The notes beneath the pieces are model-generated. The model made no database searches, was not told the DNA's origin, and saw only the letters and a list, made by a program, of their open reading frames with translations. Positions 7,409 to 12,732 of a DNA stretch of 12,732 nucleotides are shown here, one piece after another. The position numbers were made by a program, and so were the translations under genes. Source of the stretch: CAYGBW01 sp964348185 (GTDB taxonomy: Bacteria; Desulfobacterota; BSN033; WVXP01); NCBI GenBank assembly GCA_964348185.1, contig CAYGBW010000138.1, positions 1-12,732 on the forward strand, in the 5' to 3' direction. Positions within the stretch are counted from its first letter, which is position 1; each line of letters opens with the position of its first letter.

Positions 7409-7670
7409 GGACCATCTCCTTTCTGATCATCGTTCCCTGTCATATCCTCCCCGTTGAAATGAACGAGTTGAAAGTCAATCACCTCCTCCCATCCGCTGAT
7501 CTCTTCTGATACCTCTTTGATTCTCTTGACATCCTCTGTCTCCGAAACCACAGCAACCCCTCTCTCTCCAACATCCTTGACCTCCACCTGTCACACCCGT
7601 TGAGCCTCTCCCTTGAACCCGCCTCGAATTCCTTCTTCACTGGAACGACAACTGCGCTGGCTATCGCCAT
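7405..7670 (-). pseudogene. NapD-like small protein, split by a frameshift
   Basis: On the minus strand an ATG at 7670 has a strong AAAGGAGACAGGAG site upstream and starts MAIASAVVVPVKKEFEAGSRERLNG. From GTG at 7587 a second frame continues VEVKDVGERGVAVVSETED, then IKEVSEEISGWEEVIDFQLVHFNGED, and stops at TGA 7405-7407. Joined, they make about 88 residues. The pattern matches the NapD chaperone fold: an N-terminal SAVVV strand, 'GVEV', a VAVV strand, a helix, then 'GV..V.LVYH' followed by an acidic tail. NapD binds the Tat signal of periplasmic nitrate reductase. A TGA in the second frame at 7593-7591 puts the frame change after base 7591, before the homologous stretch resumes. No slippery run is present, so a one-base indel, natural or from assembly, is likelier than programmed frameshifting. 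The stop overlaps the GTG of the octaheme gene, suggesting translational coupling. No NapA gene is in the window. Confidence 0.6.
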
Positions 7671-7712
7671 CTCTCCTGTCTCCTTTTTGGACCCAAACGG
7701 ATTGTCGAAACG

Positions 7713-7741
7713 ATCATATAAGGGTTATGGGTTTTTTTCAA
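7713..7741 (-). promoter_or_regulatory. Sigma70-type promoter for the NapD-like / octaheme cytochrome pair
   Basis: On the minus strand TTGAAA (7741-7736) and TATGAT (7718-7713) are separated by exactly 17 bases, one mismatch each from the consensus boxes. Transcription would start near 7705, about 35 bases before the ATG at 7670 and its ribosome site. The spacing, the sequence and the position agree well. No operator is obvious next to it. Confidence 0.7.
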
Positions 7742-8127
7742 CTCTATTCTCACGCCCTATCCTGAAATCCTCTCTGTACACAACGGACCTTGCGTAATGG
7801 ATGAAAAGGGTGATAGAATTTTTTTTGTTTCTAAAAGAGGGCCACCCATCAACAGGACGTTGCCCAAATCAAACCCCCTTTCTCCTTTTCTTCAGGGTCT
7901 GTTCATAGATCTAGGGTTTGCATAAGCCCCACGAGGCGCGGGGTTGAGGCGTACGTCGTGTGAAAAACCACCGCGAGGGGAGGGAGTTGAAATCGCTCCT
8001 CTGGCCCTTTGCCAGGATTAATCAGAGAGAGGCGTTCTGACCCGTCCGTCTTGTTGAGTACCTGAGCCCACGGGTAAATCGGCTCAATTCATTTGGCTAC
8101 CCAATTCGGAGGGGATGAAGAAGGAAG
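7742..8127. other. Intergenic region between divergent redox transcription units
   Basis: This 386-base stretch holds no convincing gene on either strand. It must contain the promoter of the rightward five-gene operon, but I see no clear -35/-10 pair and no GG-N10-GC sigma54 site. Structures seen are an eight-T run at 7821-7828, a CCCC/GGGG stem near 7928-7946, CTGGC-CCTTT-GCCAG at 8001-8015, and TGAGCC (8063-8068) with GGCTCA (8081-8086) separated by 12 bases. The last, about 45 bases before the operon start, is the best candidate for a leader hairpin or operator. None is strong alone. Confidence 0.5.
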
Positions 8128-9924
8128 ATGAGCCCAGAGAGATTCCGAGTCGAGGTTCCTGACGAACGATGGTTTGAGGAAAACGTCGGTTGTGAGAATG
8201 CGTGCCCCGTCAACACCGATGCCCCGGCATATAACATGGCCATTATGAACGGGGATTTTGATAAGGCCTTTGAGATCAACCGGGGGGACAACCTCTTTCC
8301 CGCCATTCTCGGACGAATCTGTGTTCACCCGTGTGAAGAGAAGTGTCGGCGGGGAGTTGTGTTTGACCGTCCCATATCGATCTGCTCGCTGAAACGGGCC
8401 AGTGCGGACTATAGGAGCCAGCCAACAAGACGGAGGGAGTTGGATGAGATCCGAGGGAAAAGGAAAAAGGCCAAAAAGGTTGCCATCATCGGGGCGGGAC
8501 CTTCGGGGCTTTCCGCAGCCAATGATCTGGCGCGGATGGGATATCCTGTGACGGTCTATGAGTCTCTGCCCGTTAAGGGGGGGATGCTTACGGCGGGAAT
8601 TCCTCCTTACCGGCTTCCCCGCCAGGTTGTGGAAGAGGCCTTTGAGGAGCTCAAGTACCTGGGGGTCGAGATCCATACAAACACGCCGATTGGCCAGGAG
8701 ATTAAGCTGGAGGACCTGAAAAAGGATTACGATGCCGTCTACATTGCCGCTGGCGCTCACAAGGCGGACAAACTGGAAATACAGGGTGAGGAGCTTGAGG
8801 GGGTTATCCACGGTGTGACTTTCATGCGCAAGGTCAACCTGGAGGAGAAAGACCTTAGAATCGGGAAACGGGTCGCCGTCATCGGCGGTGGGAACACGGC
8901 CATTGACACGGCGAGGTCCTCCCTTCGACTGGGTGCCGAAAAGGTTTTTATCTTCTACAGGCGGACCCGGGCAGAGATGCCCGTGGATGAACGGGAGCTC
9001 GAGGAGGCCGAGATCGAAGGGATCGAGATCAACTACCTGACCTCTCCCGTTGAGGTGTTGTCCTCTAACGGCAAAGCGGTCAGCGGTCTCCGGTGCGTCA
9101 GAAACAGGCTGGGCGAGCCGGACGGCTCAGGGCGCAGGCGTCCCATCCCGATTGAGGGATCGGAATTTGAGATCCCCTGTGACATCGTCATTCCCGCGGT
9201 CAGCCAATCGCCTGACGTCTCATTTCTCCCTGAGGAGATCGGCCTGGAGATGTCCAAGTGGGACCGATTGGTGGTTGACACCGAGACCTTCCAGACCAAT
9301 ATCCCGGGGATTTTCGCTGGAGGGGACTTCGTGACAGGACCCCGGGATGTGATCCGGGTCATCGCAGATGGGAGAAGAGCGGCCATCTCTATCGACGGTT
9401 TCCTCTCCGAGAAAAAAGAACCCCGGAAGAGGGGGGCTTTCTTTACGCCCATAGGCGATATCTCACTTGAACGAAACCTGGAGAAGATCCCCAGGCATCG
9501 GATGCCGACCCTCCCTCCAGGAAGAAGGGATTCCCTTCACGAAGAGGTTGACCTGGGGTTTTCGAGGGAAGAGGCCGTTGAAGAGGCCAAGCGCTGTTTC
9601 CAGTGCCACGTATTCACGATCTTTGATCGGAAGCAGTGTATTCTCTGCGGGGGCTGTGTGGACGTCTGCCCCCGGTATTGTTTTAGGATGGTCAAGCTTG
9701 ATGACATCGAGGGGGACGAGCGTCTCCAAGGATTGGTGGAACGTCTCTTTGGCGTCTCCCTGGAAAGGGTGAGAGAGGAGCGGGGGGAGCTTCTTGAGTT
9801 GGGCACCGCGATGATCAAGGAGGAATCCCGGTGTATCCAGTGCGGCCTCTGTGCAAAGCGATGCCCTACGGGCGCCATTTCGATGGAGCAGTTTCATCGG
9901 GGAACGACCCTCCATGAGGGTTAA
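8128..9924 (+). CDS. GltD/NfnB-like FAD- and NAD(P)-binding oxidoreductase with C-terminal 2[4Fe-4S] ferredoxin domain
   Basis: The 598-residue cytoplasmic flavoprotein is the first gene of the Rieske/cytochrome b operon. The N-terminal iron-sulfur helical domain shows GCENACPVNTDAPAYN (Cys22, Cys26) and GRICVHPCEEKC (Cys65, Cys69, Cys73). The FAD-binding GAGPSG is at 122-127 and the NAD(P)-binding GGGNTA at 253-258, followed by YRRTRAEMP. The second FAD motif GIFAGGDFVTGP is near 394. The C-terminal part has RCFQC (490, 493), a CxxCxxCxxxC cluster (504-514), a charged insert of about 55 residues, and a second CxxCxxCxxxC cluster (569-579). The core is that of glutamate synthase small subunits, but no glutamate synthase large subunit is near. 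It likely moves electrons between NAD(P)H, ferredoxin and the membrane complex encoded next. AAGGAAG lies just before the ATG, with GGAGGGG a little further upstream. Confidence 0.85.
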   Translation: MSPERFRVEVPDERWFEENVGCENACPVNTDAPAYNMAIMNGDFDKAFEINRGDNLFPAILGRICVHPCEEKCRRGVVFDRPISICSLKRASADYRSQPTRRRELDEIRGKRKKAKKVAIIGAGPSGLSAANDLARMGYPVTVYESLPVKGGMLTAGIPPYRLPRQVVEEAFEELKYLGVEIHTNTPIGQEIKLEDLKKDYDAVYIAAGAHKADKLEIQGEELEGVIHGVTFMRKVNLEEKDLRIGKRVAVIGGGNTAIDTARSSLRLGAEKVFIFYRRTRAEMPVDERELEEAEIEGIEINYLTSPVEVLSSNGKAVSGLRCVRNRLGEPDGSGRRRPIPIEGSEFEIPCDIVIPAVSQSPDVSFLPEEIGLEMSKWDRLVVDTETFQTNIPGIFAGGDFVTGPRDVIRVIADGRRAAISIDGFLSEKKEPRKRGAFFTPIGDISLERNLEKIPRHRMPTLPPGRRDSLHEEVDLGFSREEAVEEAKRCFQCHVFTIFDRKQCILCGGCVDVCPRYCFRMVKLDDIEGDERLQGLVERLFGVSLERVREERGELLELGTAMIKEESRCIQCGLCAKRCPTGAISMEQFHRGTTLHEG

Positions 9925-9995
9925 TCGAGCAATACGGTCTTTGGAGGGACTGTAGGGTTCCGGACGGGGAACACCTCGTGGCTCGAGGAGGAACG

Positions 9996-10706
9996 ATGAT
10001 CGAGAGGTTAAAGGAATCAAGGGTCTTCAAATCGATCTTCAGGAGCGGACTGCCGGACACGCCCCTGAAGAAGTCGATGGTGATGTACAACAACTTCTTC
10101 CTCCATGTCTTTCCGGTGAAGATCAAAAGGCATGGGGTCAAATTCACCTTTACTTACTGTTTGGGTGGCATTTCCTTTCTCCTCTTTCTCATTCTGACCG
10201 TCACCGGCGTCCTTCTGATGTTTCTCTACGCCCCGACCGTTGAGCGGGCATACCACGACATGAAATTCCTCTCCGTGGGCGTTTACAACGGTCAGATCTT
10301 GAGGAATCTCCACCGGTGGGCAGCCCATGCCATGGTCATCTTGGTTTTTCTCCATATGGTTCGGGTGTTCTACACCCGTTCTTACCGCCCTCCCAGAGAG
10401 TTTAACTGGGTGGTTGGGGTGGTTCTCTTTGTCCTGACCCTGGGACTGAGCTATACGGGCTACCTCCTCCCCTGGGACCAATTGGCCTACTGGGGGATTA
10501 CCGTGGGAACAACCATTGCCGGGTATACGCCCCTGATTGGGGACCAAGTCCGCTTTTTCATGCTGGGGGCGAACGAGGTGGGACAACCCGCCCTGCTGAG
10601 GTTCTACGTCATGCATTGCGTCGTCTTGCCCCTTCTAGCAGCTGCCTTTATGGCAATCCATTTTTGGAGAATCCGCAAAGACGGGGGGATCTCGGACCCC
10701 TTATGA
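9996..10706 (+). CDS. Cytochrome b6-type N-terminal subunit of a Rieske/cytochrome b complex
   Basis: The 236-residue protein has four transmembrane helices and is the heme-binding half of a split cytochrome b. ATG 9996 follows GAGGAGGA; the in-frame GTG at 9978 lies before that site and is rejected. Two bis-histidine pairs are visible: His106/His120 (13 between) and His207/His222 (14 between). The second spacing is that of b6 rather than of mitochondrial-type cytochrome b. The sequence tracks plant and cyanobacterial b6: YCLGGISF, LHRWAAHAMVILVFLHMVRV, TGYLLPWDQLAYW, LRFYVMHCVVLPLL, IRKDGGISDPL. Cys55 in FTYCLGG sits exactly where b6 binds its extra heme (c_i or c_n) through one thioether, so a third heme on the n-side is likely. 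It acts in the inner membrane as part of the quinol-oxidising core with the next two genes. Confidence 0.93.
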   Translation: MIERLKESRVFKSIFRSGLPDTPLKKSMVMYNNFFLHVFPVKIKRHGVKFTFTYCLGGISFLLFLILTVTGVLLMFLYAPTVERAYHDMKFLSVGVYNGQILRNLHRWAAHAMVILVFLHMVRVFYTRSYRPPREFNWVVGVVLFVLTLGLSYTGYLLPWDQLAYWGITVGTTIAGYTPLIGDQVRFFMLGANEVGQPALLRFYVMHCVVLPLLAAAFMAIHFWRIRKDGGISDPL

Positions 10707-10722
10707 GCTCGGAGGACCAACA

Positions 10723-11235
10723 GTGAAGAAAGAAGGAACAGAGGAAAAAAACGAGGTCTTTGAAAAAGCTCCTGACAAGACCTATGGGTTGATGGAACTG
10801 GTTGATGGGACGTCCCCGATGGTGGAGAAGAAGCCTGAAGACCTGGTCGACACATGGCCCTTCTATATCGTCCCGATGACCCTGTGTATCCTGGCCGTCA
10901 CCTTGGCCCTGCTCGTCTTTTCCTGGCTCGTCAACGCCCCGTTGGAAGAAATGGCAAATCCCCTGATAACGCCCAATCCGGGGAAAGCCCCATGGTACTT
11001 TTTAGGGATCCAGGAACTCATCCACTTCCCCTGGGCTCCCCCGGCTGTGATGGGGGTCATGATTCCAGGCCTCATCGTCGTTTGGCTCGTTCTCATCCCC
11101 TACATTGATAGAAGGGACAAGAGAACCGTTCTGGTTATCCTCTTTATCCTGTTCGTCTTCGGGGCTACCCTGCTGACCGTTATCGGCTCTTTGTTCCGGG
11201 GGGAGAACTGGGGCTTTATCGTACCGTGGGGATAG
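10723..11235 (+). CDS. Subunit-IV-type C-terminal half of cytochrome b
   Basis: The 170-residue protein starts at a GTG with GGAGGA seven bases upstream, 16 bases after the b6-type gene. About 45 hydrophilic residues precede three transmembrane helices (about 47-70, 106-127 and 135-154), as in b6f subunit IV. The quinol-oxidation site motif, normally PEWY, reads APWY here (residues 89-92, in PNPGKAPWYFLGIQELI), so the usual glutamate is absent. The rest of the context (NPLITPNPGK, FLGIQEL) is family-like. From memory, APWY variants occur in other anaerobic bacterial Rieske/cytb complexes, so this is a lineage trait rather than damage. It should complete the Qo site with the upstream b6 subunit and the downstream Rieske protein. 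Confidence 0.88.
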   Translation: MKKEGTEEKNEVFEKAPDKTYGLMELVDGTSPMVEKKPEDLVDTWPFYIVPMTLCILAVTLALLVFSWLVNAPLEEMANPLITPNPGKAPWYFLGIQELIHFPWAPPAVMGVMIPGLIVVWLVLIPYIDRRDKRTVLVILFILFVFGATLLTVIGSLFRGENWGFIVPWG

Positions 11236-11290
11236 GGGTCGGATGCGAAGGGAATCGCTCAACCGATCATAGAACAGAAAGAGGGAAGGA

Positions 11291-11773
11291 ATGGCTGAAG
11301 AAGAAAAGGGAGTTTCCAGGAGAAAGATCATCGGTTATGGCTGGATCGCGGCAGCCGCCATCGTCGTGGGGGAACTGATTGGAGGAACCCTCGCCTTTCT
11401 GTGGCCCAAAGTGAGAGGGGAACAGGCCGAGAAACTCCTGGTCGCCGGCAAAGTCGATGATTTCCAGGTGGGAAAAGTCGTCCTTTTCAGAAAGGAAAAG
11501 ATCTTCGTCAACAGGACGGATAAAGGGCTATTGGCCATGTCGGCAATATGCACCCACCTTCGCTGTGTCATTCGGTGGACCGAGCCAAAGGAGATATTTG
11601 AGTGTCCCTGTCACGGTGCCAAATTCAACGCCCTTGGGGAGGTCATCGCAGGGCCGCCCCCGAGGCCGATGGATATCTACCCCATCGAGATTGTACAGGA
11701 TAAGATCGTCGTCGATACGAGCAAACCCATCCAACGAGAGGAATTCCATCCGTCTCAACTGGTGTCGGTGTAA
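11291..11773 (+). CDS. Rieske [2Fe-2S] protein of the cytochrome b complex
   Basis: This 160-residue protein has an N-terminal anchor (about 14-38). SRRKIIGYG before the hydrophobic stretch looks like a twin-arginine export signal that stays uncleaved, as is usual for Rieske proteins folded in the cytoplasm. Cluster ligands are clear: Cys87 and His89 in CTHLRC, Cys105 and His108 in CPCHGAKF. Cys92 and Cys107 would form the stabilising disulfide. The first box usually reads CTHLGC; here it has Arg in place of Gly. GPPPRPMDIYPIEI after the second box is the usual Pro-rich loop. It carries electrons from the Qo site to the cytochrome c encoded next. AGGGAAGGA precedes the ATG. Confidence 0.95.
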   Translation: MAEEEKGVSRRKIIGYGWIAAAAIVVGELIGGTLAFLWPKVRGEQAEKLLVAGKVDDFQVGKVVLFRKEKIFVNRTDKGLLAMSAICTHLRCVIRWTEPKEIFECPCHGAKFNALGEVIAGPPPRPMDIYPIEIVQDKIVVDTSKPIQREEFHPSQLVSV

Positions 11774-11784
11774 AGAGAGGAGTT

Positions 11785-12579
11785 ATGGAAAAACAGATTA
11801 CCTGGTGTTTCGTGCTCACCGTGGCCATCGCTGCGTTTTTGACCCTTTACTGGATCTTTGAGCCCTCTCGGCTAAGAAGCACCGCCGAGAAGATGCGATT
11901 GGAAGAGGTAGAGGCTGGAGAGCCGCTCTATTTGACCCATTGCGCCGACTGCCATGGAAAGAATGGTGAGGGGGTTCCCGGGATTTCCCCGTTGAACTCG
12001 AAACGATTCCTGGAAGAGGTGGAAGATGGGGTGATGTATAAGATGATCGAGAGGGGAATTCCCCAAACCGGGATGGCCCCCCTGGGCGACACTGAAGGAG
12101 GTCCTCTCAACCGGGAACAGATCGAGAATCTGGTGGCCTTTATCCGGAATTGGGAGGAGACGGCCCCCCTTCTGGAAGAGGTCTCCGTTGAAAAAGGGGT
12201 GACCGAAAAGGTCGGTTACGTGGGGTCTCAAGAGTGTCTTGACTGCCACGAAGGGATGCACGAGGCGTATGTCAACTCGTGGAGGGATTCTCCGATGACG
12301 ACCCTTGCGTATCTCAGGAGCAATGATGATCCCAACAAGGAGAAGTGCTACGCCTGCCATACCACCGGGTACGACCCGGAGACCCAAACCTTTGTTGAGA
12401 GAAACATCGGGTGTGAGGCATGCCACGGACCGGGGGAGAAGTACCAGGCCATGATGATGGGGGCCGAGGCGGAAAAGGGGGGAGAGATCGCCAATAGGAA
12501 CGCAAGACAGGCATGTGGAAACTGCCACAACCCCCACATTCCGAAAGAGATCCATGCCGAATTGGCCCGAAAGGGTTAA
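11785..12579 (+). CDS. Membrane-anchored pentaheme cytochrome c: monoheme domain fused to a c554-like domain
   Basis: The 264-residue last gene of the operon begins 12 bases after the Rieske stop, with GAGAGGAG before the ATG. An uncleaved N-terminal helix (about 6-25) anchors it. A class I cytochrome c domain follows (CADCH 53-57, likely sixth ligand Met97 in QTGMAPL). From about residue 144 comes a second domain with four CXXCH sites (151, 188, 210, 244) and the phrases YVGSQECLDCHEGMHEAY, CYACHTTGYDPET and NIGCEACHGPGEKY, typical of cytochrome c554-type proteins. The protein replaces the cytochrome f or c1 of classical complexes. It would take electrons from the Rieske protein and pass them through the multiheme domain to a periplasmic partner. 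The c554 domain is short and ends soon after its fourth heme. Confidence 0.9.
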   Translation: MEKQITWCFVLTVAIAAFLTLYWIFEPSRLRSTAEKMRLEEVEAGEPLYLTHCADCHGKNGEGVPGISPLNSKRFLEEVEDGVMYKMIERGIPQTGMAPLGDTEGGPLNREQIENLVAFIRNWEETAPLLEEVSVEKGVTEKVGYVGSQECLDCHEGMHEAYVNSWRDSPMTTLAYLRSNDDPNKEKCYACHTTGYDPETQTFVERNIGCEACHGPGEKYQAMMMGAEAEKGGEIANRNARQACGNCHNPHIPKEIHAELARKG

Positions 12580-12582
12580 CCC

Positions 12583-12594
12583 GAAAGCGCTTTC
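12583..12594. other. Perfect 12-base palindrome after the operon
   Basis: GAAAGCGCTTTC lies three bases after the stop of the pentaheme cytochrome gene. It has no loop, so it cannot form a useful RNA hairpin. Its shape, with a central CG and A/T-rich shoulders, is like operators of LacI/GalR-family repressors. No gene start is visible within the remaining 138 bases, so it might serve a gene beyond the window or be chance. The rest of this end of the window shows only a 10-base direct repeat (TCAGACCCTT at 12627 and 12671). Confidence 0.3.
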
Positions 12595-12732
12595 AAGACA
12601 AGATTCTGCGTTCTCCCCTGGAGGGGTCAGACCCTTTATCGGATCCCTCTCCTGCTGTTCAACCTCTCCCTCAGACCCTTGAATCTAAGGCAGATGGGCT
12701 ATCCCCAACCCCATCGTTCTGATCATGGACAT

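Noticed and set aside
7405..7587. A separate 60-codon minus-strand gene starting at GTG 7587
   Set aside because: No ribosome site at that GTG. The upstream frame from 7670 has one and supplies the missing NapD N-terminus, so the two are better read as one split gene.
8089..8811. Long antisense frame of 240 codons opposite the flavoprotein gene
   Set aside because: It is a shadow of a clear coding region with intact motifs on the + strand.
10863..11096. Antisense frame opposite the subunit IV gene
   Set aside because: It lies opposite conserved transmembrane coding sequence with no independent signals.
12513..12722. 69-codon + strand frame at the window end
   Set aside because: It starts inside the cytochrome gene in another frame, is proline- and serine-rich without family features, and has no ribosome site.
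1..12732. tRNA, rRNA, CRISPR arrays, insertion sequences and phage genes
   Set aside because: I looked for cloverleaf-like stretches, regular short repeats, transposase motifs and integrases and saw none.

Overview
The window looks like a chromosomal stretch from an anaerobic, cytochrome-rich Gram-negative bacterium. Desulfobacterota (the former Deltaproteobacteria, of the syntrophic or sulfate-reducing kind) is the best guess. The reasons are the TRAP transporter beside hydantoinase-type genes, the multiheme c cytochromes with Sec signals, the Rieske/cytochrome b complex with an attached multiheme cytochrome, and an intergenic repeat of a style I associate with that group. The taxon is inferred, not proven.

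Left part (1-4450, + strand): the 3' end of a hydantoinase B / N-methylhydantoinase B-type gene, an Asp/Glu/hydantoin racemase family gene, and a complete TRAP transporter in the order dctP, dctM, dctQ. A strong hairpin lies between dctP and dctM, and a rho-independent terminator closes the set. This reads as uptake and ring-opening or racemisation of an organic acid, cyclic amide or amino-acid-like substrate. The substrate is not identifiable.

Middle (4450-7745): an imperfect inverted intergenic repeat, then a PLP-dependent threonine-synthase-like gene (+), then on the opposite strand an octaheme hydroxylamine-oxidoreductase-like cytochrome c. Directly upstream of the cytochrome, and overlapping its GTG start, is a small NapD-like gene whose two halves are in different frames. 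A good sigma70-type promoter precedes this minus-strand pair.

Right part (8128-12579, + strand): a compact five-gene operon. It encodes (1) a GltD/NfnB-like FAD/NAD(P) oxidoreductase with a C-terminal ferredoxin domain, (2) a cytochrome b6-type subunit that keeps the Cys which in b6f binds the extra heme c covalently, (3) a subunit-IV-type cytochrome b C-terminal half in which PEWY reads APWY, (4) a Rieske iron-sulfur protein, and (5) a membrane-anchored pentaheme cytochrome c made of a monoheme domain fused to a c554-like multiheme domain. Together they would make a split-b, b6f-like quinol/cytochrome c complex wired to a pyridine-nucleotide/ferredoxin flavoprotein on the cytoplasmic side and to a multiheme wire on the outside. 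This is the most interesting system in the window. The HAO-like cytochrome is transcribed away from it across the 7742-8127 gap, and in nitrifiers HAO passes electrons to cytochrome c554, so a functional link is possible but unproven.
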